The notes below the pieces were generated by a model. That model ran no database searches. It saw nothing but the letters and a program-made list of their open reading frames with translations, and was not told where the DNA came from. A stretch of DNA of 32,332 nt from contig JAISZM010000069.1 in NCBI GenBank assembly GCA_031269205.1, forward strand, positions 1-32,332. Direction: 5' to 3'. A program made the position numbers and the translations under genes. The first letter of the stretch is position 1; every line of letters starts with the position of its first letter. This stretch comes from Eubacteriales Family XIII. Incertae Sedis bacterium. GTDB taxonomy: Bacteria > Bacillota > Clostridia > Peptostreptococcales > Anaerovoracaceae. Shown one piece after another: positions 8,119 through 16,026 of the stretch.

Positions 8119-8991
8119 ATGACGAGAGTTGTGACGGAATGGCTCGATACGAGCCGTGAAGATATGGAGAGATACGGAGCGTCCGTGGAGGCTCTGACGG
8201 GGTTTGCGCCCGCGCGGCTCGCCGCCCGCGCGGCGGCGCGGCTTGCGGGAGCGGGGTGCGCCTCCGGCGCGGAGGGATCGTTCGCTTCGCTCTCGAGCCG
8301 CCGCGCCGCCTTTGAGGACTCTGCCCCCGACGTATCCGCGGTAAGGGCGGGCGTCGTGCGCGTGACGTCGGGACTCGGCGTGATCGGCGGATTTGCGGAT
8401 TCCCTGACCGCGCTGCTTTCGTGGCTCGGAGCGGACGCGTTTGCTCCGAAGGAGACGGATGTGGACGGATTCTACGCCGCGGCGAAATCGGGAGCCGACG
8501 TCGTTTTCCTCGCGGACGACGACAGGTTCGTCTGCGTGAACCTCGCGAGCGGCGTCATAGCGGAGAACGACGAGGCGACGTCCTACGGTTACGCGGTGGC
8601 GCTGGATCTGATGGCGGGCGGACTTCGCGGCAGGGATGTTCTGCTCATCGGCTACGGGCGCGTGGGGAGATTGGCGCTGCGCGCGTTGAAAGGCTTCGGC
8701 GCGTCAGTCTTTGTCTTCGACAAGGATCTGGACGCGCGCGTGGCCGCCGCCTTCGACTCCGATGGCATCTCCGAACGCGGGGATATAAAGGACTTCAGCC
8801 TCATCTTCGACGCCACGGATGAGGGCGGCTGGCTCTGGCCGGAGGAACTTCGCGACGGCGTCCTTATCGCGGCGCCCGGCCTGCCTCCGTCCCTGCATGA
8901 ACAGGCGTCCGGGCGCTTCGACGGCAGGATTTTCAGCGATGCCCTGCAGACGGGCGCGGCGGTGATGCTGTATCGCGCGCTTCTGCCGTAG
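8119..8991 (+). CDS. pylD: Pyrrolysine synthase PylD (3-methylornithyl-lysine dehydrogenase)
   Basis: PylD oxidises L-lysine-N6-3-methyl-D-ornithine with NAD, which then cyclises to pyrrolysine. The 290-residue protein begins M-T-R-V-V-T-E-W-L and has a C-terminal Rossmann fold with G-Y-G-R-V-G at residues 178-183 after V-L-L-I. The segment V-T-S-G-L-G-V-I-G-G-F-A-D-S (82-95) is typical of the family's substrate-binding half. It is ~30 residues longer than archaeal PylD (~259), the extra length lying in an Ala/Arg-rich stretch around residues 35-70. It ends in TAG only 23 bp before tRNA-Pyl. If that TAG were read through, translation would enter the tRNA gene and stop at a TAA formed by the tRNA's anticodon-loop bases (9046-9048). 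Confidence 0.93.
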   Translation: MTRVVTEWLDTSREDMERYGASVEALTGFAPARLAARAAARLAGAGCASGAEGSFASLSSRRAAFEDSAPDVSAVRAGVVRVTSGLGVIGGFADSLTALLSWLGADAFAPKETDVDGFYAAAKSGADVVFLADDDRFVCVNLASGVIAENDEATSYGYAVALDLMAGGLRGRDVLLIGYGRVGRLALRALKGFGASVFVFDKDLDARVAAAFDSDGISERGDIKDFSLIFDATDEGGWLWPEELRDGVLIAAPGLPPSLHEQASGRFDGRIFSDALQTGAAVMLYRALLP

Positions 8992-9014
8992 CGACGGTGC
9001 GGGCGGAATTATCT

Positions 9015-9086
9015 GGGGAGCGGATCGGAAGGATCACATGGACTCTAAATCCATGCAGCCGGGTGTAACTCCCGGGCTTCCCGCCA
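9015..9086 (+). tRNA. pylT: tRNA-Pyl, amber suppressor (anticodon CUA)
   Basis: The 72-nt cloverleaf folds cleanly. The 7-bp acceptor stem is 9015-9021 with 9076-9082 (one G-U). A single base links to a 4-bp D stem (GATC/GATC) with a very short 5-nt loop, and a single base links to the anticodon stem. The anticodon stem is 6 bp (CATGGA/TCCATG) with loop CTCTAAA and anticodon CTA. A 3-nt variable loop is followed by a 5-bp T stem (CCGGG/CCCGG), discriminator G and an encoded CCA (9084-9086). The small D loop, 6-bp anticodon stem and 3-nt variable loop are hallmarks of tRNA-Pyl. It lies between pylD and pylSn in the same orientation, presumably processed from the operon transcript. Confidence 0.98.
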
Positions 9087-9093
9087 AGGAAAC

Positions 9094-9117
9094 GGCGCCG
9101 CGCGGACGCGCGGCGCC
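9094..9117 (+). promoter_or_regulatory. GC-only 10-bp hairpin between tRNA-Pyl and pylSn
   Basis: Bases 9094-9103 (GGCGCCGCGC) pair perfectly with 9108-9117 around a 4-nt loop, eight bases after the tRNA CCA end. No T-run follows, so it is not a classical terminator. It could mark the 3' boundary for tRNA processing, protect the tRNA precursor end, or attenuate transcription into pylSn and mtbB. The structure is seen directly and the role is inferred. Confidence 0.5.
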
Positions 9118-9147
9118 CCGGAAACGGGGAAAGGCGGTGGAACCGCG

Positions 9148-9507
9148 ATGGCGGACAAGGTATATTATCGAAAAAACGTGGAGCTGTACCTCCTGCTTGA
9201 CAAGATCAGACTCTGGCCGTCAAAAAGCGGCGCGTTGCACGGCGTCAAGGAGGTCAAAGCGGAGGGAAAGTTTATCGAGGTCACGACGCACTGCGGCAAG
9301 CGTTTTCGCGTCTACAATTCGCGCACGTCGCGCGCGGCGCGGTGGCTGAGGAACAAGTGGGTGGCCAAGCCCTGCCCCGACTGTAAGGTGCCTGAGTGGA
9401 AGCTCGAAAAGTACAGCAAGACTTTCTTTGAGTCTTACGGCAGCGATCTGCGCGTGCAGTCGTCCGTACGGGGCGGCGAGCGGGAGGATGCGGTTCGCGA
9501 TGTGTGA
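9148..9507 (+). CDS. pylSn: Pyrrolysyl-tRNA synthetase, N-terminal tRNA-binding subunit PylSn
   Basis: PylSn is the separate tRNA-Pyl-binding domain that helps PylSc recognise tRNA-Pyl. The 119-residue product has the family stretches K-I-R-L-W-P-S-K-S-G-A-L-H-G and T-H-C-G-K-R-F, then N-S-R-T-S-R-A-A-R-W-L-R-N-K-W and C-P-D-C-K-V-P-E-W-K-L-E-K-Y-S. His31, Cys49, Cys76 and Cys79 fit the His-Cys3 zinc site known for this domain. It lies after the tRNA gene and is separated from pylSc by pylD and pylT. The ribosome site is modest (AAGGCGGTGG ahead of the ATG). mtbB starts 31 bp downstream. Confidence 0.95.
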   Translation: MADKVYYRKNVELYLLLDKIRLWPSKSGALHGVKEVKAEGKFIEVTTHCGKRFRVYNSRTSRAARWLRNKWVAKPCPDCKVPEWKLEKYSKTFFESYGSDLRVQSSVRGGEREDAVRDV

Positions 9508-9538
9508 AGGCCGTGAGCGCGGCCGAACGGAGGTAAGT

Positions 9539-10945
9539 ATGAGCAAAGACAAAAGATATTTTACTAGGAGAGGCGACGGCAGCATCGTCTACCTGACGGA
9601 GCGGGAGATAAGGGACGACATCGTCGATGGCGTGGCGGACGCCGTGAAACGCGGTAAGATACCTCCGCTGACGCAGGATGAGATGGATCACATCTTCGGG
9701 ATCGTGACCATGCCCGGCGGCGTGGTCGGCGTCGCGCCCGAGGACACGGTCGTTTCGACGAGCGACTCGGGTTCCTCCAAGTTTACCACCAAATGCGGCA
9801 TCCCGATCGAACGCGTCGCCGGCGCCATGATACACGAGCGCGTACTCGGCGCGGACAGCGTCGACATCGGCGGCGACGACTACAACTACAAGACGGCCAA
9901 GGGTATTGCGAAGCGAGAGGCGAGCGTGCTGAAAAGAGCTTTGGACGTGACGACCATGCCGTTGTTCTACGGCGCCATGCCCGATCTCGGATTTTACACG
10001 AAGCCCGATGGCCCCGTCGACAACTGGGCCGAACTCCTGCCGCTCGGCAAGGTCGACGAAGCGCTGGCCGCGCAGGAGGAGGCCGTCGGGCATTCCGTCC
10101 ACGACATAGTCTACGTAGCGCAGCAGGTCGACGCGGTCGGCGCCGACGGCATTCACATAGACACGGCCGGGGCGGCGGGCGACGGCGATTTTCTCGCCGC
10201 GTTGGAAGCCACGGAGATCATCAAGGAAAAATTTCCGAACCTCGCCGTATCCATAGGTATGTCCGGCGAGTTCGTCCTCGGTATGCACGGGCGGCTGAAG
10301 TACAAGGACAAGCGCCTCGCTGGCCTGTACGCCCACGACCAGGTGAAGCTCGCGGAGGAGGCCGGCGCGTCCGTCTTCGGACCCGTGGTGAACACGAACA
10401 GCGACAAGTCTTTCCCTTGGAACATCTCACGCGTCTGCACGTTCATGAAGGCGTGCAGCGAGGTCGCGAATATCCCGATACACGCGAACGCGGGCATGGG
10501 CGTCTGCGGCGTCCCGATGGCGGAGAACATGACGGCGGATGTGGTATCGCGTGTCGACAAATGCCTCATCGAGATATGCAAGATAGACGGGTTGTAGATA
10601 GGCGTCGGAGACCCCCTCGCCATGGAGGCTACGCACGCGATAGCCGCGGGAATGGGAGGGATACGCACGGCCGGAGATCTGGTCATGCGCGTCCAGCTCG
10701 CGAAAAAACTGCGGATAGCCGAAGCGAAGAAGTACGTGGCAGAAAAATTGGACGTGACGATAGATGAACTCTGCGACGTCATATCCATGACAGAAGTCAG
10801 AGAGAAACGCGGATTTGGGATACCTCATTTCGAACCCGACGCGAACGTCAATATCGGCATGGAAGCGAAGTTCCGCATAGCTGAGGCGCTTGGACTCAGA
10901 ATCAATTCCGTGGAACGCTTTAAGAGATTGGCGGGCATAAAATGA
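9539..10945 (+). CDS. mtbB: Dimethylamine methyltransferase MtbB with in-frame amber (pyrrolysine) codon
   Basis: MtbB transfers a methyl group from dimethylamine to its corrinoid protein. A TAG at 10595-10597 (codon 353) splits the gene, but the frame continues 115 codons to TGA at 10945 with strong family similarity on both sides: G-M-G-V-C-G-V-P-M before the amber and I-G-V-G-D-P-L-A-M directly after it. Read as pyrrolysine, the protein is 468 residues, matching archaeal MtbB (~467, Pyl near 356). N-terminal landmarks include P-L-F-Y-G-A-M-P-D-L-G and T-A-G-A-A-G-D-G-D. A strong GGAGGT precedes the ATG. tRNA-Pyl, both synthetase halves and the pylBCD genes lie immediately upstream, so this is a functional Pyl gene and not a pseudogene. 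Confidence 0.96.
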
Positions 10946-10947
10946 GA

Positions 10948-10961
10948 TTCCCCCGGGGGAA
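10948..10961. terminator. Palindrome between convergent mtbB and mttB, possible weak bidirectional terminator
   Basis: TTCCCCCGGGGGAA is a perfect 14-bp palindrome in the 28-bp gap between the converging 3' ends of mtbB and mttB. The stem is short and no T-run follows on either strand, so a terminator role is only suggested by location. Confidence 0.3.
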
Positions 10962-10973
10962 CCTCTGAAAGCT

Positions 10974-12467
10974 TTATGCGCCCGCCTTCCGGTTTGCCGC
11001 GAAAGCCTTCTTCTCCCGCAACTCGCCCTCGGCGTCCTCGATGATGGAGCGTATCGCCTTCGCCGTGCTCTCGGGCAGCGGCGTCGGCTTGTGGTTTTCG
11101 AGCACTTTCAGCGCCTCCTCGTGCGCGCGAGCGTTCACGTCCCTCGAGCCGTGCGTAACCCAGTTTTCGTACATATCGCGGTCGAACAACGTTGACGTCG
11201 ACGTCTCCCGGCGCAGATGCTTCAGCGTGTGTCGTTGGTTCAGGAAGGTTCCGGCGGGTCCTACCGCCTCGATCACCTCCACGGCGAGCGTGTCGTCGTC
11301 GAACCTGATGCCGTCCATGATCCGCCGCGTCATCTTGACGATCTCCGAGTCTATGATCAGCTGGTCGTAACTCATCACCATTCCCAGTTCGGTCATGCCC
11401 ATTCCGTAGATGACGCTGGACCCTGCCAACGCCGGTAGCAATGCGCTCAAGGTTTTCTCATGGCCGATCTGTGCGTCGATCAGCTTGCTGTCCCCCTATG
11501 TCCCGCCTACGTAGGTGGGTATGCCGTAGTATTTCCCGATGGCCGCGACCGCGGCGCCGATCATCGCGTGTTCGGGCGCTCCGACGGGCGACGTCATGCG
11601 CTTCATGTCCATGATGGTCGTGGAACTCCCGTAGAATACGGGCGCCCCCTTATGCGCGAGTTGCGAGAGGACGACGCCGGCGAGCACCTCGCAGTTGCAG
11701 GTGAGTATCGTGCCCGCGAGCGTGACGGGCGTCGTGCCGCCGCACAGCCCCATCGAGAGGATGTTGCACGGTAGCCCGTGCCGCGCCGCCTCGATGATCT
11801 GCTCGCCGCCGTCGCTCGTTATCTCCAGAGGACTCGTCGGGCAGCACCCGCCCGAGATGATGGGCCGCTCCCTGAGCTTGTCGTACCCGCCCGCGACCTC
11901 GGCCGCCATTTTGAAGACGAGCCGCGTCTTCTCCCGGCCGTCCGCGTCGTGCGCGAAATGCTTCGTCGTGTTCGAGAAGAGCGCCTCGGCCTCGTAGAGT
12001 TCCTTTATCTCCGCGGGCGCGTCCGTCGCGATGACGGGCAGCGTCAGCCGATCGACGTAGGGAAGTCCGTCAAGGAAGCGCACGACGGAGCGCAGGTCTT
12101 CGAGCGTCGTAGCCCGCCGCTCCCCCGTGTACGGGTCGTCGATCTCCACGCCCGCGCTGAAGTTCGTGAATATGACGTTCCGGCCGCCCGCTACCACCTC
12201 GTAGTCCGGATCCCTGCCGTACATGCTGAACACCGTCGGCGCCGACTCGATGGCGTCCTCAACGACGGCCGCGGGGAATTTTATCATGTCCGTCTCCGCG
12301 TCCACCGCGCAGCCCGCCTCGCGGTACAGTTCCTGGGCTTCGTCGCCCGCGACGCGAACACCGAACTCGCCCATGATTTTCAGCGTCGCCTCGTGCATGG
12401 CGACGACATCGTCGCGCGTCACGTTCATATACCCGAACGTAAGGTCATCGATAGCATCTCTCAACAA
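10974..12467 (-). CDS. mttB: Trimethylamine methyltransferase MttB with in-frame amber (pyrrolysine) codon
   Basis: MttB demethylates trimethylamine to a corrinoid protein. On the minus strand the frame is interrupted by TAG at 11498-11496 (codon 324), right after Y-Y-G-I-P-T-Y-V-G-G-T. It resumes with G-D-S-K-L-I-D-A-Q and continues 173 codons to TAA. Together this gives a 497-residue protein (archaeal MttB ~495, Pyl near 334). Family marks include S-N-T-T-K-H-F-A-H, C-C-P-T-S-P-L-E-I and Y-G-S-S-T-T-I-M-D. I start it at TTG 12467, six bases after a minus-strand GGAGG; TTG 12464 is equally plausible. An ATG at 12512 would place that ribosome site inside the gene. It converges on mtbB and diverges from an MttB-family paralogue. 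Confidence 0.95.
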
Positions 12468-12579
12468 GGCGCACCTCCATCGCTCTCTTCCACTGTAATA
12501 ACGGTAGAACAACCCTCGCCCCGATAACCGTCACAACGGCATCAGGCGTCAGGTCACCCCCCGCGTATGCCGCAAGTAG

Positions 12580-12585
12580 ATTATA
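12580..12585 (-). promoter_or_regulatory. Putative -10 element for mttB
   Basis: The minus strand reads TATAAT from 12585 to 12580, about 113 bp upstream of the mttB start, with no convincing -35 box at 17 bp. The 229-bp divergent region between mttB and the MttB-like gene must hold both promoters; this is the best minus-strand candidate. Confidence 0.35.
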
Positions 12586-12667
12586 CACCAAAATCATATG
12601 GTTATTGCCGCGCTTATCAAAACGTCCGTCCGCTCATCTTTGCTGGCGTTACACTCCATCGGCGCGG

Positions 12668-12673
12668 TATAAT
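12668..12673 (+). promoter_or_regulatory. Putative -10 element for the MttB-like gene
   Basis: TATAAT at 12668-12673 lies 35 bp before the chosen start of the downstream MttB-family gene. The expected -35 position reads GGCGTT, a poor match, so an activator may be needed. Confidence 0.35.
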
Positions 12674-12708
12674 AGAGGTGAAAACGAGGCGGTAGAATGG
12701 AGGCAAGC

Positions 12709-14169
12709 ATGAAACGGTATTCTTTTGATACGCAGCCCAAAATAAGATATCTCAGCGACGATGAGATCGTGCGCGTTCACGAGGGTGCGCTTCGGATACT
12801 CGAGGGAACGGGCGTCCTCTTCGAGGGCGCTGAGGCGCTGTCGATCCTTGCGGACGCCGGCTGTGATGTCGACCGCGACACGCGCATAGTTCGCATACCC
12901 GCGGACCGCGCGGAGGACGCCATACGGAAAATTCCCGGATCTTTCGAGCTGTGGAACAGACCGGGCACGGAGAGCCTGACCGTCGGGGGTGAGAACTATT
13001 ACTTTGACCCGGGGTCGTCGGGGCTGAATTTCCTCGAGAGCGACGGGAAGACCGTGCGCCCCGCCGTGACGGACGACATGGTGCGCCTGTACCGGCTTGC
13101 CGACGCGCTGCCGCATCTGAAGCTGCAGTCCACGGCGCTCTCGGTGTCGGACGTGCCGGAGGATATTGTGGATTGTTATCGCGTGTGGCTGCTGCTGAAG
13201 AACACCACGAAGCCCTTCGTGTCCGGCGCGTATGAGGCGATCGGGGCGCGGCGCATAACGGATATTCTGTCCGCCGTCAGGGGGAGCGAGGAGGCGCTGA
13301 GGGAGAAGCCTCTCGCGGTGATGGACATCTGCTCGCAGCCTCCGCTCAAATGGGGTGAGACGAGCTGCAGCAATATTATCGACTTCGCGCGCTTTGGGAT
13401 TCCCATTGAGACGATATCCGTGCCCATGCCGGGAACGGCGTCGCCCGCGACGCTTGCGGGTTCGCTCGTAATACACCTGGCGGAATCGATCAGCGGGATG
13501 GCGCTCGCGCAGGCGGCTGGCCCGGGTACGCCGATGGTCATGGGGGGCGCGCCGATGACCTTCGATATGAGGTACAGCACGACGTCCCTGAACGCGGTCG
13601 AGACGAGCATCATCAGTACGGCCTACGCGCAGATCGCGCGGTACTACGGGATTCCATCGCACAACTACGCCTGCCTCGCGGATCCGAAGGTCGTCGACGC
13701 GCAGGCCGGACTCGAGTCCGGCGTCAGCGCGGTCATGGCGACGCTCGGCGGGGTCAACATCATCTCCGGCCCCGGTATGATAGACTTCGTGAACACGTTC
13801 AGTCTCGAAAAACTCGTGATCGACCACGAGATAATCGCTATGGCGGATCGCCTGTACCGCGGCATGGAGGTGAACGATGAGACGCTGGCGCTGGACCTGA
13901 TCGAAGAGATGGGTTCGTCGGGCGACTATCTGAAGACGAAGCATACGCGGAAGTTCTACCGCTCGGAGACCTATGTTCCGTCGGTCGTGATAGACAAGAT
14001 GAACCGCGCCAGATGGACGTCCGAAGGCGAGACCGACGTGTTCGAACGCGCGCGCGCCTTCGTGGATAAAACGCTTGAGAGCCACGTCCCCGAGCCGCTT
14101 CCCCCGGATACGGAGGCTGCGCTCGACGCGATCATGGCCGATATCAGAGCTTCATCGGAAAACGGCTGA
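12709..14169 (+). CDS. MttB-family methyltransferase lacking pyrrolysine
   Basis: This 486-residue protein aligns over its length with the neighbouring MttB: L-L-L-K-N-T-T-K-P-F-V-S-G near residues 160-170, and A-R-Y-Y-G-I-P-S-H-N-Y-A-C-L-A-D-P-K-V-V-D-A-Q in the active-site strand. Where mttB has the amber codon, this gene has an ordinary Leu (preceded by Cys). Such non-Pyl MttB homologues (for example MtgB) demethylate quaternary amines such as glycine betaine, carnitine or proline betaine, giving a methylated corrinoid. Which substrate applies here cannot be read from the sequence. The ATG at 12709 has GGAGG five bases ahead; an in-frame ATG at 12697 is the alternative. Its last 18 bp overlap the 3' end of a converging gene. 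Confidence 0.9.
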   Translation: MKRYSFDTQPKIRYLSDDEIVRVHEGALRILEGTGVLFEGAEALSILADAGCDVDRDTRIVRIPADRAEDAIRKIPGSFELWNRPGTESLTVGGENYYFDPGSSGLNFLESDGKTVRPAVTDDMVRLYRLADALPHLKLQSTALSVSDVPEDIVDCYRVWLLLKNTTKPFVSGAYEAIGARRITDILSAVRGSEEALREKPLAVMDICSQPPLKWGETSCSNIIDFARFGIPIETISVPMPGTASPATLAGSLVIHLAESISGMALAQAAGPGTPMVMGGAPMTFDMRYSTTSLNAVETSIISTAYAQIARYYGIPSHNYACLADPKVVDAQAGLESGVSAVMATLGGVNIISGPGMIDFVNTFSLEKLVIDHEIIAMADRLYRGMEVNDETLALDLIEEMGSSGDYLKTKHTRKFYRSETYVPSVVIDKMNRARWTSEGETDVFERARAFVDKTLESHVPEPLPPDTEAALDAIMADIRASSENG

Positions 14170-15036
14170 GCGGCTGTTGCCTCTCTCAAAATCGTACGCG
14201 GACAGCGCGAGCATCGTTTGCGCGGGCAGATAGAACGTCCACATGAGGACGTAGGTCTGTTCGGGTATCCCTGTCAGTCCCGCGTCGTTGCGCAGATTCC
14301 ACAGCAGAACGTTGACGTCACAGAGCAGGAACAGCGTCATGCCGAGGCGTGACAGGATGTTGTTCATGTGGGCTTGGCGGCGTTTGAAGGCGTAGACCGT
14401 GGCGGTGGTTATGAGCAGGGTGTAGGACGCGGCGGCCGCGTAACTCCAAGGAATTGTCTCCTCGCCGCCGAACGATAAGGTGGAGAGATTGTCACGCACG
14501 ACAGAACCGGCCGGCGACGTCATGAAGGCGATAGCCGCGGCGGCTGCCGCGACCGCAAGCGCGATGAGCGCCATCGCCTTTGCCCGTTTGGCCCCCGCGT
14601 ACCTGACTAGTGCCGTCAGGTGCGCGCCGCAGAATACCGCGATTCCCACGGTGAAGTTCGGGGTGAAAAGGATGAGGAAGTCGGCCGCGAGCGTGAACGC
14701 GAATATGACGACCTGCAGCCGCGCGTCCCTGATGTGGGGGAAATCCTCCGCTGTTTTTTTAGACGGGAACTTGCCGCTCGCTTGTGAATACCTTCCGTGC
14801 GAAACGCTCCGCGTGACGAGAGCGGACACCGTAAGACACACGCAGATAGACGCGTACTTCAGCAGTTCCGTGAGTGTCGCCGTGATCTCTGGCGCGCTAC
14901 CGTCCGCTCCGGGCAGCGTTCCGAGCGCATAGCGGATATCGCATACGTCCGCGACCGTGAAGAGCGCGTAGAGCGCGGCGTTCACGACGACAAGCCAAAA
15001 GATAACAGGCCCTAAGCTGTGGTACAATGTTCGCAT
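14152..15036 (-). CDS. Unrecognised multi-spanning membrane protein
   Basis: I do not recognise this 294-residue protein. It has about seven to eight hydrophobic segments, including V-I-F-W-L-V-V-V-N-A-A-L-Y-A-L-F near the start, an Ala-rich helix around residue 160, and T-L-F-L-L-C-D-V-N-V-L-L-W-N plus F-Y-L-P-A-Q-T-M-L-A-L-S-A-Y near the C-terminus. There is no signal peptide distinct from the first helix and no catalytic motif. It converges with the MttB-like gene (18-bp overlap) and diverges from the next membrane protein; the start codons lie 18 bp apart. No ribosome site is visible before its ATG. A minus-strand TGATACAAT (15051-15043) lies just upstream, so the message may be nearly leaderless. 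Confidence 0.7.
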   Translation of the reverse strand: MRTLYHSLGPVIFWLVVVNAALYALFTVADVCDIRYALGTLPGADGSAPEITATLTELLKYASICVCLTVSALVTRSVSHGRYSQASGKFPSKKTAEDFPHIRDARLQVVIFAFTLAADFLILFTPNFTVGIAVFCGAHLTALVRYAGAKRAKAMALIALAVAAAAAAIAFMTSPAGSVVRDNLSTLSFGGEETIPWSYAAAASYTLLITTATVYAFKRRQAHMNNILSRLGMTLFLLCDVNVLLWNLRNDAGLTGIPEQTYVLMWTFYLPAQTMLALSAYDFERGNSRSAVFR

Positions 15037-15051
15037 GGCGATATTGTATCA
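15020..15051. promoter_or_regulatory. Inverted extended -10 pair between two divergent membrane-protein genes
   Basis: TGGTACAAT (15020-15028, plus strand) and TGATACAAT (15051-15043, minus strand) are near-perfect inverted copies, each matching an extended -10 (TGnTACAAT). They would fire toward each other, with start points near 15035-15036. It may be two face-to-face promoters or an operator. Confidence 0.45.
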
Positions 15052-15053
15052 GT

Positions 15054-15797
15054 ATGCGGGGTCGGGTTCAAACAACGGGAGCGCTATTATTGAGCGAAGG
15101 GAAAACGGGTAAACTCGAAGGGAATCAGGCGCTGTCCGATGTGGGGGTGGCCTTCGCCACGCTCGTCTTCATCTACTCGTTTGCCGTCGTGTTGACGCTG
15201 AATTTTCGTCCGCTCTATTACCTCTACCTCTCAGCGGTCGGTTGGCCGGAGTTGAATATGTCTCCGTCCGAAATCATGGCCAACTACGAGGCGCTGATAG
15301 CGTACAACTCGATTTTCTTCGTCGGACCCTTGGATTTTCCGACGCTGGATATGTCGTCGAACGGACGCGTCCACTACGAGGAAGTCAAGCGGATATTCGT
15401 CGTCTTTCAGATAGCCCTCGCCGCGTCGGTCGCGTGTCTGATACCGACGCTCAGAGCGAAACTGCGCCGGTGTCGGACGGTATGCCTGACCATAGGCGGG
15501 TTTGCCGCGATCATCCTCGCGGCGACCATCGTCGTCTATCTCGGATTGGACTGGGAGCGCTTCTTCGTGAGGTTCCACGAAACCTTCTTCAATAATGATT
15601 ACTGGATGTTCGACGCCGTCGTCGACCCGAGCATACTGATTCTGCCGAACGGCTACTTCATGGCCTGTGCCGTCATGATATTCTGCCTAGTGCTTGGGCT
15701 GTCCGTGGTTTCGATCATTGTCGCCCGCCGCGGGCGAACCCGTCGGCATATCGCTGGACATTTCGAGGGGCATAATATCTCGAAGAGATTGAACTGA
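15054..15797 (+). CDS. DUF1461/TIGR01906-like integral membrane protein
   Basis: This is a membrane protein of ~247 residues with four to five hydrophobic segments. The segment F-H-E-T-F-F-N-N-D-Y-W-M-F-D, with D-P-S-I-L-I-L-P-N-G-Y-F just after it, is the hallmark of the TIGR01906/DUF1461 family of Firmicutes membrane proteins, whose function is unknown. The start is uncertain: ATG 15054 follows a plus-strand extended -10 by a short leader but lacks a clear ribosome site. TTG 15090 has GGGAGCG upstream and would give a shorter protein. The 5' end lies next to the divergent membrane-protein gene. No link to methylamine metabolism is visible. Confidence 0.75.
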   Translation: MRGRVQTTGALLLSEGKTGKLEGNQALSDVGVAFATLVFIYSFAVVLTLNFRPLYYLYLSAVGWPELNMSPSEIMANYEALIAYNSIFFVGPLDFPTLDMSSNGRVHYEEVKRIFVVFQIALAASVACLIPTLRAKLRRCRTVCLTIGGFAAIILAATIVVYLGLDWERFFVRFHETFFNNDYWMFDAVVDPSILILPNGYFMACAVMIFCLVLGLSVVSIIVARRGRTRRHIAGHFEGHNISKRLN

Positions 15798-15864
15798 ACG
15801 GCAATTTATTATAAAATACTCTATAAGGAAGCACTGATTAATTCCGTTTGCCAGCTGAGCCGAT

Positions 15865-15905
15865 GGATTAGCTGCGAGCCGTAGGCGAGTCTCATCCTAA
15901 GCGTT
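15865..15905. repeat. 41-bp direct repeat, copy 1
   Basis: This copy matches 15951-15991 at 39 of 41 positions. The unit starts GGATTAGCTGCGAG and ends CTCATCCTAAGCGTT, so GGAT and ATCC within it can pair. The central GCC-GTA-GGC forms a small hairpin. Confidence 0.85.
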
Positions 15906-15950
15906 CGCCTGACACAGGCAAAAAACGCAGGGATACTGGTGGTATCGCGA

Positions 15951-15991
15951 GGATTAGCTGCGAGGCGTAGCCGAGTCTCATCCTAAGCGTT
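15951..15991. repeat. 41-bp direct repeat, copy 2
   Basis: This is the second copy of the unit at 15865-15905. Its two differences turn the central GCC-GTA-GGC into GGC-GTA-GCC, that is, both sides of the same small stem change together and pairing is kept. Confidence 0.85.
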
Positions 15992-16026
15992 GCCGAAGTC
16001 AGGCGGAAAATCGGCGGCTCAGATGG

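Noticed and set aside
9539..10945. mtbB as a pseudogene or as two separate genes split by a stop codon
   Set aside because: The only interruption is TAG, the frame is unchanged, family similarity continues across it at the known Pyl position, and a complete pyl system is adjacent.
10974..12512. mttB as two minus-strand genes, the first starting at ATG 12512
   Set aside because: The stop between them is an amber at the Pyl position. A GGAGG ribosome site lies inside the extra N-terminal segment, supporting a TTG start at 12467 or 12464.
12468..12708. Sigma-54 promoter in the mttB/MttB-like divergent region
   Set aside because: No GG-N10-GC with TTGC at -12 found on either strand; only TATAAT-type -10 boxes are present.
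15865..15991. CRISPR array
   Set aside because: Only two repeats of 41 bp, embedded within an element with terminal inverted repeats and with internal hairpins; no cas genes nearby.
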